From assembly GCF_014384895.1 (NCBI RefSeq), contig NZ_JACRSQ010000001.1, positions 124,001 through 188,000 of the forward strand: a DNA stretch of 64,000 nucleotides, read 5' to 3'. Below, one piece after another: positions 33,817 through 42,564 of the stretch; the stretch's first letter is position 1, and the number at the start of each line of letters is the position of its first letter. This DNA is from Bianquea renquensis. GTDB taxonomy: Bacteria; Bacillota; Clostridia; Lachnospirales; Bianqueaceae. Made by a program: the position numbers and the translations under genes. The notes beneath the pieces were generated by a model. It was not told the origin of the DNA and ran no database searches. It saw only the letters and a program-made list of their open reading frames with translations.

Positions 33817-34737
33817 TTGTCCATGGAAAAATCCGCCGGGAGGCGGATTAAAATGAAGAAGCGAAGATTCTTCCAAAGTTCGCGAAGCGAACTTATTTGT
33901 CCTATGGAAAAATCCGCCGGGAGGCGGATTAAAACGAAGAAGCGAAGATTCTTCCAAAGTTCGCGAAGCGAACTTTTCTGTCCTATGGAAAAATCCGCCG
34001 GGAGGCGGATTAAAATGAAGAAGCGAAGATTCTTCCAAAGTTCGCGAAGCGAACTTTTCTGTCCTATGGAAAAATCCGCCGGGAGGCGGATTAAAACGAA
34101 GAAGCGAAGATTCTTCCAAAGTTCGCGAAGCGAACTTTTCTGTCTTGTCCTGGTCTGTATAGTCTATGGATGCAGCCTGCATCAATATGGAAAGGCTTAC
34201 CGTGCCGCCGCGGCGCGGGAAATCCGGGTGACGGATGAGACAAAAGCCATGGGAACCATCTATTCGGCGCTGAAAGAGGAAATCCAGATTTTCCCGGTGG
34301 ATGCCAGGCAGACGGAGTATACCTTTGAAGACTCCTGGGGGGCCTCCCGATCCTACGGCGGTGACCGCCAGCATATGGGGACGGATATCATGGACACGCA
34401 GAATAGCAGGGGGCGGCTTCGGGTTCGCTCGATGACGGACGGTGTTGTGACCTGCGTGGGATGGAATCAGCTTGGAGGCTGGCGCGTGGGGATCACCTCC
34501 GACAGCGGCGTATATTACTATTACGCGCATTTGGCCTCCTACGCCTCGGGGTTGGCTGTGGGAAATGAGGTCAAGGCTGGAGAGTGGATCGGTATGATGG
34601 GGGACTCGGGATACGGGGAAGAGGGAACCACAGGACAGTTCGCTGTTCATCTTCACGTTGGCATTCTGTTGGATGAACAGGGAAAGGGCGAAGAATGGGT
34701 GAATCCCTATCCATTCCTGAAATCACTAATTTCATAG
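33817..34737 (+). CDS. M23-family peptidase with a repeat-derived N-terminus
   Basis: Up to 306 residues. The first 108 or so are four near-identical 27-residue repeats (MEKSAGRRIK, KKRRFFQSSRSEL), encoded by an 81-bp tandem repeat, very basic and unlike any known domain. A signal anchor follows (FCLVLVCIVYGC), then an M23/LytM-like domain with HMGTDIMD, YYYYAHL and HLHVGILLDEQG; the zinc-ligand pattern HxxxD and HxH is intact. It should cleave cell-wall peptide cross-links outside the membrane. TTG start with GGAGAG 7 bp upstream; ATGs within each repeat unit are alternative starts. Confidence 0.72.
   Translation: MSMEKSAGRRIKMKKRRFFQSSRSELICPMEKSAGRRIKTKKRRFFQSSRSELFCPMEKSAGRRIKMKKRRFFQSSRSELFCPMEKSAGRRIKTKKRRFFQSSRSELFCLVLVCIVYGCSLHQYGKAYRAAAAREIRVTDETKAMGTIYSALKEEIQIFPVDARQTEYTFEDSWGASRSYGGDRQHMGTDIMDTQNSRGRLRVRSMTDGVVTCVGWNQLGGWRVGITSDSGVYYYYAHLASYASGLAVGNEVKAGEWIGMMGDSGYGEEGTTGQFAVHLHVGILLDEQGKGEEWVNPYPFLKSLIS
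33823..34143. repeat. Tandem array: four copies of an 81-bp palindromic repeat
   Basis: Units begin at 33823, 33904, 33985 and 34066, exactly 81 bp apart. Each contains TCCGCC-ggga-GGCGGA, AAGAA...TTCTT and GTTCGC-gaa-GCGAAC hairpins. Units 1 and 3 carry AAAATGAAG, units 2 and 4 AAAACGAAG, which suggests a two-unit duplication. The period is a multiple of three, so the frame stays open. A degenerate copy lies at 16011-16077. Confidence 0.9.
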
Positions 34738-34758
34738 GCAAGAAAACTGAGAAATCTC

Positions 34759-34787
34759 TTTACGAACGAACAATCTCTTGTTATAAT
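34759..34787 (+). promoter_or_regulatory. Promoter of the alarmone synthetase gene
   Basis: TTTACG and TATAAT with a 17-bp spacer. It gives a leader of about 130 nt containing repeat element copy B, showing that the element lies in transcribed RNA. Confidence 0.72.
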
Positions 34788-34849
34788 TGAATCAAAAGGG
34801 GAAGCAAAAGCGGGAAATGTCGGAATACGGCGTATGAAGGTTAGTGTGA

Positions 34850-34926
34850 ATTTGTGCCGGAGCGTCACAGATAGCTCTGGGGGCAGAATTTGCCTCTGTC
34901 GCTAACGCTCCAGAATGGAGATTACT
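34850..34926 (+). promoter_or_regulatory. Repeated structured 5'-leader element, copy B
   Basis: Outer stem GGAGCGT / ACGCTCC (34859-34865 with 34905-34911) plus ACAGA/TCTGT, with inner hairpin GGGCA/TGCCT. AGAAT and then GGAG follow, and the gene begins six bases later. CTCC-agaat-GGAG can form a competing hairpin that hides the ribosome binding site. Confidence 0.7.
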
Positions 34927-35736
34927 ATGGAGATACAGCAGTGGAGGGAATTTTTAATCCCTTACGAGCAAGCAGTGCAAGAGCTTGTGATCAAATTTCA
35001 GAATATTATTCGCGAGTATACAAGCCTTGGACAGTATTCTCCCATTGAACAGGTAAATGGAAGAGTCAAAAAGATATCCAGTATTTTAGAAAAAGTGGAC
35101 AAGAAAAATATGGAACTCAGCGACGTGGAAGAGCGGATCGAGGATATCGCCGGCGTTCGAATTATATGCCAATTTGTGGAGGATATCGGGACAGTGGTGG
35201 ACCTCATCCGAGGCCGGCAGGATATGGAGATTATCGCAGAGATTAACTATGTGGCGCACAAGAAGGCGAGCGGGTACAGGAGTTATCACATCATTGTAAA
35301 GTATCCGGTTCAGACAGTCTTCGGCCGGAGAATCGTCAAAGCGGAGATTCAGATTCGAACGCTGGCCATGAATTTCTGGGCGACCATCGAACACTCCCTG
35401 CGGTATAAGTACCAGGGAGGACTCCCGCAGGATGTCCAGGATCGGCTGCAAAAGGCGGCGGAGGCGGCGTACCACATTGACCGCGAGATGTCCTCGATCC
35501 GAAGCGAGATCATCGATGCGCAGGAGGCGTTTAAGGAAAAGTCCAATCTGGTAGGCGATATTCTGAGCAATATCGAGAATATCTATCTGGGAAGCGAGAA
35601 GATCGCCATGCGGGAAGCCCAGGCAGAGCTATTTGAATTGATACGGGAAAATAATCTAGACAAGATGCGCTCCTTTGGGGCCAGAATTGACGATGTGGCG
35701 CAGCACCACGGCGTGCAGAGTCTATCGGATTTCTGA
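34927..35736 (+). CDS. Small alarmone synthetase (RelQ/YjbM-like GTP pyrophosphokinase)
   Basis: 269 residues with only the RelA/SpoT synthetase domain, no HD hydrolase, TGS or ACT domain. Motifs: KKISSILEK, DIAGVRIICQF, GYRSYHIIVKYP, and KAEIQIRTLAMNFWATIEHSL. A helical C-terminal part (about 200-269) matches the tetramerisation region of RelQ. It makes (p)ppGpp. The start is the ATG six bases after GGAG, matching the other two genes that carry the same leader; an in-frame ATG 12 bp earlier overlaps the Shine-Dalgarno. nrdR follows 31 bp downstream. Confidence 0.9.
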   Translation: MEIQQWREFLIPYEQAVQELVIKFQNIIREYTSLGQYSPIEQVNGRVKKISSILEKVDKKNMELSDVEERIEDIAGVRIICQFVEDIGTVVDLIRGRQDMEIIAEINYVAHKKASGYRSYHIIVKYPVQTVFGRRIVKAEIQIRTLAMNFWATIEHSLRYKYQGGLPQDVQDRLQKAAEAAYHIDREMSSIRSEIIDAQEAFKEKSNLVGDILSNIENIYLGSEKIAMREAQAELFELIRENNLDKMRSFGARIDDVAQHHGVQSLSDF

Positions 35737-35767
35737 CTGCGCACCGGGGCAAGAGGAGGGACCAAAG

Positions 35768-36235
35768 ATGAAATGTCCATATTGCGGATTTGAAGATACA
35801 AGAGTCATTGATTCCAGACCGTCGGAGGATCGCTGTGCCATCCGAAGGCGAAGACTGTGCGAGATGTGCCAGAAACGGTTTACCACCTATGAAAAAGTGG
35901 AGACTCTGCCGCTGATCGTCATCAAAAAAGATAACACGCGGGAGGTCTTCGACCGGGAGAAGCTCGTGGACCGGGTTATGAGGGCATGCCATAAGAGGCC
36001 TGTTCCGGTGGCAGCGGTGGAACATCTGGCAGATGAAATCGAAAATACAGCGCTCAATTCCTTCGACAAGGAAATACGCTCCCAGGAGATCGGGGAGATG
36101 GTGATGGAAAAACTGCGAGAATTGGACGAAGTGGCCTACGTGCGGTACGCCTCCGTGTACCGGCAGTTTCGAGACATCGATACGTTTATGCAGGAGCTGG
36201 AAAAGCTTCGCACAGACACAAAGAAAAAGGAGTAG
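35768..36235 (+). CDS. nrdR: Transcriptional repressor NrdR
   Basis: 155 residues. N-terminal zinc ribbon (MKCPYCGFEDTRVIDSRPSED and RRRLCEMCQKRFTTYE), then an ATP-cone domain (LPLIVIKKDNTREVFDREKL). It senses ATP/dATP and represses ribonucleotide reductase genes. AGAGGAGGG precedes the ATG; upstream in-frame ATGs overlap the alarmone synthetase. It lies between that gene and addA, probably co-transcribed. Confidence 0.95.
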   Translation: MKCPYCGFEDTRVIDSRPSEDRCAIRRRRLCEMCQKRFTTYEKVETLPLIVIKKDNTREVFDREKLVDRVMRACHKRPVPVAAVEHLADEIENTALNSFDKEIRSQEIGEMVMEKLRELDEVAYVRYASVYRQFRDIDTFMQELEKLRTDTKKKE

Positions 36236-36241
36236 GATGGA

Positions 36242-39200
36242 TTGGCAGTGCAGTGGACCCAGGAGCAAAAAGCGGTCATCGACCATCGGGAGGGAAATTT
36301 ACTTGTTTCAGCGGCGGCAGGTTCCGGCAAGACGGCTGTGCTGGTGGAACGAATTTTGCAGATGCTGATAGACCAGGAGGATCCTGTATCGGTATCAGAT
36401 CTGCTGATTGTGACATTCACCAATGCGGCCGCGGCTCAAATGCGGGATAAGCTGTACAGGGGCATTCTAGCCCGGCTTGAAGAGGAACCCTCCAACGGGC
36501 ATTTGCAGACACAGCTGAACCTCATGCAGTACGCTTCCATCATGACGATTCACGCTTTCTGTTTGACTGTCATTCGCGACCATATGACCCGGATTCAGGA
36601 TTTGGATCCGGGGTTTCGTGTTGCGGACGAATCCGAGGCGGAACTCTTAAAGTCCGATGTCCTGGACGCAGTGCTGGAGGAATTCTATGGAAGAAGCTTG
36701 GAGGAGCCGGATACGCCGGAGGCCAAGGAATTCGTATCCTTTGTGGACTGCTATGGGGGGGCGCGGCAGGACTGGAAGATCGAGGACATAATCGCAGACA
36801 GTACCACCTTTCTTCAAGGATTGCCCGATTGGGAAGCGTGGCTCGATACGGCGGTGGAAAGTTACCAGCTGGAGACGGAACAAGCGATCTATGAGACAGG
36901 TTGGTACAGGGTGTTGAAAGAGACAGCCAAGAGAAAACTGCTCAAGGCTAGAGGACAATACCAACAGGCGGTGCCCCTTTTCTCAGCAATGCCGGATGCG
37001 GACAAAGCCAAAAAGGGGATCGCCGTCATCCAGACGATCTGTAGTCAGCTGGACGTCATTGTATCGGCCTGGGAGGATAGCCGGTTGGACGAGCTTTCCG
37101 CGCGGTTGCAGTCCATTGACTATGGGCGTATGAACTATAGTGCGTTTAAAGAAGATCCCGATGGGAAGGAGCGGGTGAAGGCCTTAGCTGATGGCGCTAA
37201 GGCGTTGATCCGGGAGGCAGCTGCCAGTTGGACGTGGATCTGGCCAGGAGAAGAGGCGAGGCAACACATGGCTGAGCTCGCCTATCCGGCGCTGAAGGGC
37301 CTTGCCAGGGTGGTAAAGGCCTTTGACAGGGCGTATGCCGCGGCAAAAAAGGAAAAAGGCATCCTTGATTTTCACGATTTTGAGCGCTATGCCATGGAAA
37401 TTTTGCTCTCCAAGAGCGAAACAGGGTACGCGCCATCCCAGGCGGCCAAAGAGTACAGAGCGAAATACCGGTATCTTGTCATCGATGAGTATCAGGACAG
37501 CAGTGACGTCCAAGAGCTTCTTTTGAGCAGTATCGCTCGATGCGACGAGGCGGGAGGCACATCCAACATTTTCATGGTGGGGGATGTCAAGCAGAGCATC
37601 TATGGGTTTCGGCAGGCCAGGCCAGAACTTTTTCTTGATAAATATGAAGCGTACCGGGAGACGGGGGTGCCCAGAAAAATCATCCTGCAACAAAACTTTC
37701 GCAGCCGGCGGGAGATTCTCGAGGGGATTAATTTTATATTCCGCGCTCTGATGTGCAGAGAGAGTGCTCAGATGGAGTATACAGAGATGGAAGCGCTGTA
37801 CGCGGGACTGGAGTTTCCTCCCTGCGAGGAGGAAGGCGCCGTGATAGGTGGACAGCCGAATGTCAGCGTACTGGAATTTCCCAAGGCTGAGGAGGAGAGA
37901 CAAGAGGAGGATCCGCGGACGGCGCGGCAGCGCCTGGAGGTGGAGGCGGCTTTTGTAGCGGAAAAAATTCAGGCGATGGTCCAGCCGGAATCCCGCTATC
38001 GGGTGTGGGATGATACCATTGGGCACTACCGGCGGGTTCAGCGGCGGGATATCGTTATTTTGTTGCGCTCGGTCAAAGGCGTATCCGACATTTTTCTCCA
38101 GGCGCTTTCGCAGCGGGAGATAGGGTGCTATACGGAGACGGAAGCTAGTTTTTTCCAGACCCAGGAGGTTCAGCTGATGCTGAATTTACTCCAAATTTTG
38201 GACAATCCGCTGCAGGATATCCCCCTGGTGGGAGTCTTGTATTCTCCAATCTTTGGCTTTACCGCCAGTGAACTGGCGGCCATCCGGGTCGAGAAGAGGG
38301 AGGCGCTTTTTTATGATGCGCTGTGGGAATATAGTCAACGGGGACAGGAAGCGGCGTTGCGGCAAAAGGCGGAGGCGTTTTGCCAGTGGCTAGGGAAGTG
38401 GAGAAGTCTCGCAAAATCTCTGTCCATCCACGATCTGCTCTGGTCGCTGTATCAGGATACGGATTACTATGGTTATGCGGCGGCGATGCCGCAGGGAGAG
38501 CTGCGGAGGGCGAATCTGGACCTTCTCCTTGAGAAGAGCATCGAATATGAGAAAGGCATCTTCAGTGGCCTTTTCAATTTTCTCCGCTTTATGGAGAAGA
38601 TGAAAAAACGGAGCCAGGACATTGAGGAGGCCAAAATCATGGGGGAAGAGGAGGATGTGGTGAGGATTCTCAGTATCCATAAGAGCAAAGGGCTGGAATA
38701 CCCAGTGGTTTTCGTCTGTGGCTTGGGGCGCCAGTTCAACGCGCAGGATTCTAGAAAGGCGCTGTTGTATCACCGGGCGTTAGGGATTGGAGCGCAAGCG
38801 ATTGACCCGATTCACTATATCCGGTATGAGACTCCGGCAAGGGAGGGAATCAAGGAGCAGATCCGAAAGGAAACCCTAGCTGAGGAGATGCGAGTTCTGT
38901 ATGTGGCCATGACGAGAGCGAAGGAATATTTATTTTTAACAGGGACAAGCACGGATCAGAGAGGGAGAGAGGAAGAGAAAGAGCGGGACTGGAAACTGTC
39001 GCCCTACGAGGCGTTGGACGCCAAATGTTATCTGGACTGGCTGTTGCCCATTCTGGATCACAAAGAGGGATCGGCGATCCGCACAGTCTATAGAGCCTAT
39101 ACAAAGCCAGCGCTGGAAGGCGAAGAGGGGGAAGAGGCGGCAGAGGACGAGACGGTCCCCGAAGAGGACATTCAGAACTGGGATGAAATATTCGAAGAAA

Positions 39201-39877
39201 AATTCGGATGGTCCTACCCGCGGGTGTGGAAACAGAAGATGGGGGTGCGCATCTCTGTTTCCGAGCTTAAGCGTTCTTACGAGGAACGGCAGGAGGAGTC
39301 TGTATACTGGACGGCTGCCGTGCCACAATCGCCGGAGGAGGCAAAAGGAGGCGCCAGGCGGGGGACAGCTTTTCACGATGTGATTTCGAAGCTGGATTTA
39401 CAGCGCCTGCGTACAGAAGAGCAAATTCGAGAGCAGCTGCAAGGGTTGGCGGCTCGGGGGAGACTGTCGAAAGAAAGCCTTGATCTGGTCAATGTACGGC
39501 AGATCCTTCGCTTTGGACACTCTGCCCTCTGTGGGAGAATTGGCGCATCGGAGAAAATTTGCCGGGAACAACCTTTTATCATGGCGTACACAGTGGAGGA
39601 AGTGAAGGGGCTGGCGCCGGAAATATTGCCCCCTGAGGCGGACGACTCGGACACGGCGCGAATCATGGTGCAGGGAATCCTGGACTGCTGTTTTCTGGAG
39701 GACGGGCGGTGGGTCGTTGTGGACTACAAGACGGACAGAAGCTTGGATGGAAAAAAGTTAGAGGAATACGGGCGCCAGTTGTCCCTGTATGCCGATGCTC
39801 TCGGGAAAATCAGCGGCATTGCCGTGAAGGAAAAAGTTTTATATCTCGTGCGGACTGGCGAATGTAGGAATTTCTAG
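36242..39877 (+). CDS. addA: ATP-dependent helicase/nuclease subunit A
   Basis: 1211 residues, the family length. N-terminal UvrD-like helicase: Walker A SAAAGSGKTAVLVERIL, Walker B VIDEYQDSSDVQELL, VGDVKQSIYGFRQARP, motif V SIHKSKGLEYPVVFV, motif VI AMTRAKEYLFL. C-terminal RecB-like nuclease: GTAFHDVI and VVDYKTDR with GRQLSLYADAL. It works with AddB in end resection at double-strand breaks. AddB is normally encoded just upstream, but here nrdR is. TTG start after AAGGAG; a GTG two codons later is possible. Confidence 0.95.
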   Translation: MAVQWTQEQKAVIDHREGNLLVSAAAGSGKTAVLVERILQMLIDQEDPVSVSDLLIVTFTNAAAAQMRDKLYRGILARLEEEPSNGHLQTQLNLMQYASIMTIHAFCLTVIRDHMTRIQDLDPGFRVADESEAELLKSDVLDAVLEEFYGRSLEEPDTPEAKEFVSFVDCYGGARQDWKIEDIIADSTTFLQGLPDWEAWLDTAVESYQLETEQAIYETGWYRVLKETAKRKLLKARGQYQQAVPLFSAMPDADKAKKGIAVIQTICSQLDVIVSAWEDSRLDELSARLQSIDYGRMNYSAFKEDPDGKERVKALADGAKALIREAAASWTWIWPGEEARQHMAELAYPALKGLARVVKAFDRAYAAAKKEKGILDFHDFERYAMEILLSKSETGYAPSQAAKEYRAKYRYLVIDEYQDSSDVQELLLSSIARCDEAGGTSNIFMVGDVKQSIYGFRQARPELFLDKYEAYRETGVPRKIILQQNFRSRREILEGINFIFRALMCRESAQMEYTEMEALYAGLEFPPCEEEGAVIGGQPNVSVLEFPKAEEERQEEDPRTARQRLEVEAAFVAEKIQAMVQPESRYRVWDDTIGHYRRVQRRDIVILLRSVKGVSDIFLQALSQREIGCYTETEASFFQTQEVQLMLNLLQILDNPLQDIPLVGVLYSPIFGFTASELAAIRVEKREALFYDALWEYSQRGQEAALRQKAEAFCQWLGKWRSLAKSLSIHDLLWSLYQDTDYYGYAAAMPQGELRRANLDLLLEKSIEYEKGIFSGLFNFLRFMEKMKKRSQDIEEAKIMGEEEDVVRILSIHKSKGLEYPVVFVCGLGRQFNAQDSRKALLYHRALGIGAQAIDPIHYIRYETPAREGIKEQIRKETLAEEMRVLYVAMTRAKEYLFLTGTSTDQRGREEEKERDWKLSPYEALDAKCYLDWLLPILDHKEGSAIRTVYRAYTKPALEGEEGEEAAEDETVPEEDIQNWDEIFEEKFGWSYPRVWKQKMGVRISVSELKRSYEERQEESVYWTAAVPQSPEEAKGGARRGTAFHDVISKLDLQRLRTEEQIREQLQGLAARGRLSKESLDLVNVRQILRFGHSALCGRIGASEKICREQPFIMAYTVEEVKGLAPEILPPEADDSDTARIMVQGILDCCFLEDGRWVVVDYKTDRSLDGKKLEEYGRQLSLYADALGKISGIAVKEKVLYLVRTGECRNF

Positions 39878-39975
39878 GAACCAGAAATTCTCGTATAGAA
39901 TTCTGTACGGGAATGGAAATAATTTAGCCCAAATGGATCATACTAAGGATATTCTTTGACCAGGAGGGATAGCAT

Positions 39976-40329
39976 TTGAGTGAGAAGTGGAAAAGCCTGC
40001 TGTTGGGAGGGATTGCGGGAATCGTCAATGGACTGCTGGGTTCCGGCGGCGGGACGATTTTAGTCCCTTTTATGGAGCGGAGTTTGAAGGTCGAGGAGCA
40101 TGAGGCTCATGCGACAGCCATCGCCGTGATTCTGCCTCTGTGCGTCATCAGTTCCTTCTTCTACATCGGGAAGGGGGTCATGGACTGGGGCGTCTTTTGG
40201 TGGGTGGCCGCAGGGGGCGTTGTGGGAGGCTTGGCCGGCGCGAAGTGGCTTAATAAAGTGTCAGACCGATGGCTCCATATTATCTTTGGAGGCTTCATGG
40301 TGATCTCCGCCGTGAGGATGATTCTGTGA
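39976..40329 (+). CDS. TauE/SafE-type membrane protein, half-size
   Basis: 117 residues, three to four membrane helices (LLGGIAGIVNGLLGSGGGTILVP, AVILPLCVISSFFYIG, WWVAAGGVVGGLAGAKWL, IIFGGFMVISAVRMI). It matches one half of a sulfite exporter/TauE permease; complete proteins have two such halves. GGAGG precedes a TTG start. The next gene, overlapping by one base, encodes the other half, so the two probably make one transporter. Confidence 0.82.
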   Translation: MSEKWKSLLLGGIAGIVNGLLGSGGGTILVPFMERSLKVEEHEAHATAIAVILPLCVISSFFYIGKGVMDWGVFWWVAAGGVVGGLAGAKWLNKVSDRWLHIIFGGFMVISAVRMIL

Positions 40330-40844
40330 TGATCGCGCTGTATATTGTGATCGGAGCCCTTGCGGGAGTCATCAGCGGCATGGGAATCGGAGGCGGCGTG
40401 ATTCTGATACCGGCGCTGGTTTTTTTCGCATCCATTCCCCAGCACGGAGCACAGGCGATCAATCTTTTGTATTTCTTGCCGACGGCGGTGGCAGCGCTGA
40501 TCGTACACATTCGGAACAAACGTATTCGCAAGGATGTTCTGTTGCCACTGATTATCGGGGGACTGACCGGCGCAGTCGGTGGGAGTCTTTTGGCAAACCG
40601 GCTGTCGGGAGAAATGTTGCAGACAATCTTTGGGTATTTTTTGTTGATCATGGGTGGCATGGAGATCTGGAAAGGCTGGAAGCAAAAAGGGGGCAAGAAG
40701 CCGGGTGGGGGAAATTCGGCAAAACGAGGAGCAGATGGCGGCGATCCGGCACGGGAAGGGGCCTATGCTGGTGCTGGCGGGCCCAGGGACAGGCAAGACC
40801 ACAGTGATCACGCACAGGATCGTTCATCTGATTCAGGAGTATAA
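40329..40844 (+). CDS. TauE/SafE-type membrane protein, second half
   Basis: 171 residues. The first about 120 have the TauE half-repeat (VIGALAGVISGMGIGGGVILIPAL, INLLYFLPTAVAALIVH, PLIIGGLTGAVGGSLLA, IFGYFLLIMGGMEI), similar to the preceding protein. After GWKQKGGKKPGGG, the remaining roughly 45 residues are Gly/Asp/Arg-rich and lie in another frame of the next gene. It reads through 140 bp of the helicase gene, so the tail may be non-functional. Confidence 0.72.
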   Translation: MIALYIVIGALAGVISGMGIGGGVILIPALVFFASIPQHGAQAINLLYFLPTAVAALIVHIRNKRIRKDVLLPLIIGGLTGAVGGSLLANRLSGEMLQTIFGYFLLIMGGMEIWKGWKQKGGKKPGGGNSAKRGADGGDPAREGAYAGAGGPRDRQDHSDHAQDRSSDSGV

Positions 40845-42522
40845 GGCGGCACCGGAAGAAATTTTAGTGATTACGTTTACCAAAGCCGCCGCTGAGGAGA
40901 TGCGAGCCCGCTTTCATGCGCTGTGGAATCGGTCGAATTGTGTAGAATTTGGAACATTTCATTCTATATTTTTTCGAATTCTGCGGGAGAGCGGTGTAAG
41001 GGCCGGCGTTTTCGATGAACAGACAGGGCGTATTGTGATGACGGCGTTTTTTGAACAGAGGTTGGGACTGGAACGTGAGGAAGCGCAGACGAAGGGGGAG
41101 GAATTTCTGTGCCACCGGTCGCGGCGAATCAATGCCGGGGAGATGGCAGTCCAAGACAATGCTCTGGATGCGGCGCTGTATGAGGACGCAGATTGGTATT
41201 ACGAAGAGGAAAAAAAGAAGCGAAATTGCCTTGATTTCGATGACATGCTGTTGCGGACCCGGGCGCTGCTGTGGACAGATCCGGCGGCCCTTTTAAGATG
41301 GCAGATGCGATATACGTATATTCTGGTGGATGAGTTTCAGGACATCAATCCGATTCAGTATGAAATCGTTAAGCTTTTGGCTGCCAGGACGGAGAATCTA
41401 TTTGCCGTGGGTGACGATGATCAATCGATCTATGGCTTCCGAGGGGCGAGTCCCCGCTGCCTGCTGCGCTTTCCCAAAGACTATCCCCATTGTCGGATTG
41501 TGCGATTGACTGTCAATTACCGCTGCCGGGAAATCATCGTCAAGGCGGCAGGCAGCCTGATCGCCCACAATGCGGAGCGCTTTGAGAAAACCATATCCGC
41601 CAACCGCAGGGGAGGGGCTGAGATTCGCCTGTTCGTGTATGGGACGGAGGAGGAACAGGCGGCGTCCATAGCCAGACAAGTGCTCCGGCAGCACAGGGAG
41701 AAGGGGGTATCGTTCCGAGATATGGCACTCCTGGTGAGAACACAGGAGCAGAGCCGGCCCGTGGCTCGCGCGCTATTGGAGGCGTCGATTCCGTATCAGT
41801 GCCCAGGGGCGGCCTATTCTCTCTGTGATCACTGGATTGCCAAGGATTTAACCGCATATTTGAGGCTGGCAGTGGACCGCCGTGACCTGGCGGCGCTCCG
41901 GCTGATAGCCAACCGGCCGAAGCGGGGGATCCCGGGATTTTTGATAGGGCCTTCCCAGAGCACCCAGGGGTATGGTCTCCAAGATTGGCTGGAGGCGGAG
42001 AAGCTTTCCTGTTCTTTGCGGGCGGAGGTAGAAGAGTTGTCCTATCATTTGCGGAAACTTCAGAGAATGAAACCTGGCAGAGGGTTGCGCTATCTGTGGT
42101 GGACTGTTGGATACGGGCATTATGCCTACGTCTATGGCGACCAGCATTATGTGACAAGGAGACATGTGAGACAGATTTATAAACGGCTCTGTCTGGAGGC
42201 GGACGCGTGCGAAACTTTGGAGGATTGGCTGGGCCGGCAGAGGGAAAGTGGGGCTTCCGAGATGACCGAGGAGGGCATACATATTATGACGATGCATGGA
42301 GCAAAAGGTCTGGAGTTCCAGTCAGTCTGGATTCCCGATCTGTCCGAAGGAATATGTCCCCATGAGAAAGCCGTGTCGGTGGATGCGGTGGAAGAGGAAC
42401 GGCGATTGTTTTATGTTGCGGTAACCAGGGCGAGAGATGATTTGTGGCTGTCCAGGACGAAAAAAGTCGAGGGATTGGCGCGCAAGGCATCGCGATTTAT
42501 AGAGGATTTGGGCGATCTGTAA
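40705..42522 (+). CDS. UvrD/PcrA-like DNA helicase
   Basis: 605 residues, shorter than PcrA (about 720-750). Motifs: Walker A VLAGPGTGKTTVITHRI, VITFTKAAAEEMRAR, FGTFHS, Walker B ILVDEFQDINPIQYEI, VGDDDQSIYGFRGA, and a C-terminal TMHGAKGLEFQSVWI and VAVTRARDDL. Superfamily 1A helicase, 3'-5' polarity by family. I start at GTG (VGEIRQNEEQ) with AAGGGGG upstream, since QNEEQ aligns with the PcrA N-terminus. An ATG at 40734 is the next option. The first 140 bp overlap the TauE-like gene in another frame. Confidence 0.88.
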   Translation: MGEIRQNEEQMAAIRHGKGPMLVLAGPGTGKTTVITHRIVHLIQEYKAAPEEILVITFTKAAAEEMRARFHALWNRSNCVEFGTFHSIFFRILRESGVRAGVFDEQTGRIVMTAFFEQRLGLEREEAQTKGEEFLCHRSRRINAGEMAVQDNALDAALYEDADWYYEEEKKKRNCLDFDDMLLRTRALLWTDPAALLRWQMRYTYILVDEFQDINPIQYEIVKLLAARTENLFAVGDDDQSIYGFRGASPRCLLRFPKDYPHCRIVRLTVNYRCREIIVKAAGSLIAHNAERFEKTISANRRGGAEIRLFVYGTEEEQAASIARQVLRQHREKGVSFRDMALLVRTQEQSRPVARALLEASIPYQCPGAAYSLCDHWIAKDLTAYLRLAVDRRDLAALRLIANRPKRGIPGFLIGPSQSTQGYGLQDWLEAEKLSCSLRAEVEELSYHLRKLQRMKPGRGLRYLWWTVGYGHYAYVYGDQHYVTRRHVRQIYKRLCLEADACETLEDWLGRQRESGASEMTEEGIHIMTMHGAKGLEFQSVWIPDLSEGICPHEKAVSVDAVEEERRLFYVAVTRARDDLWLSRTKKVEGLARKASRFIEDLGDL

Positions 42523-42564
42523 CATCTCTGTAATAATACTTAATAAAAGTTTAGTCATAATTAA

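Noticed and set aside
33823..34143. CRISPR array
   Set aside because: The units are directly adjacent with no variable spacers, and no cas genes are near.
33706..34656. A long minus-strand open frame of 316 codons opposite the M23 gene
   Set aside because: It reads the antisense of the 81-bp repeats and of the peptidase domain. The plus-strand frame has clear M23 motifs; the minus one has no family features or ribosome binding site.
40654..40704. Longer start of the UvrD-like helicase
   Set aside because: The additional residues do not align with the family, and the GTG at 40705 has a better ribosome binding site.
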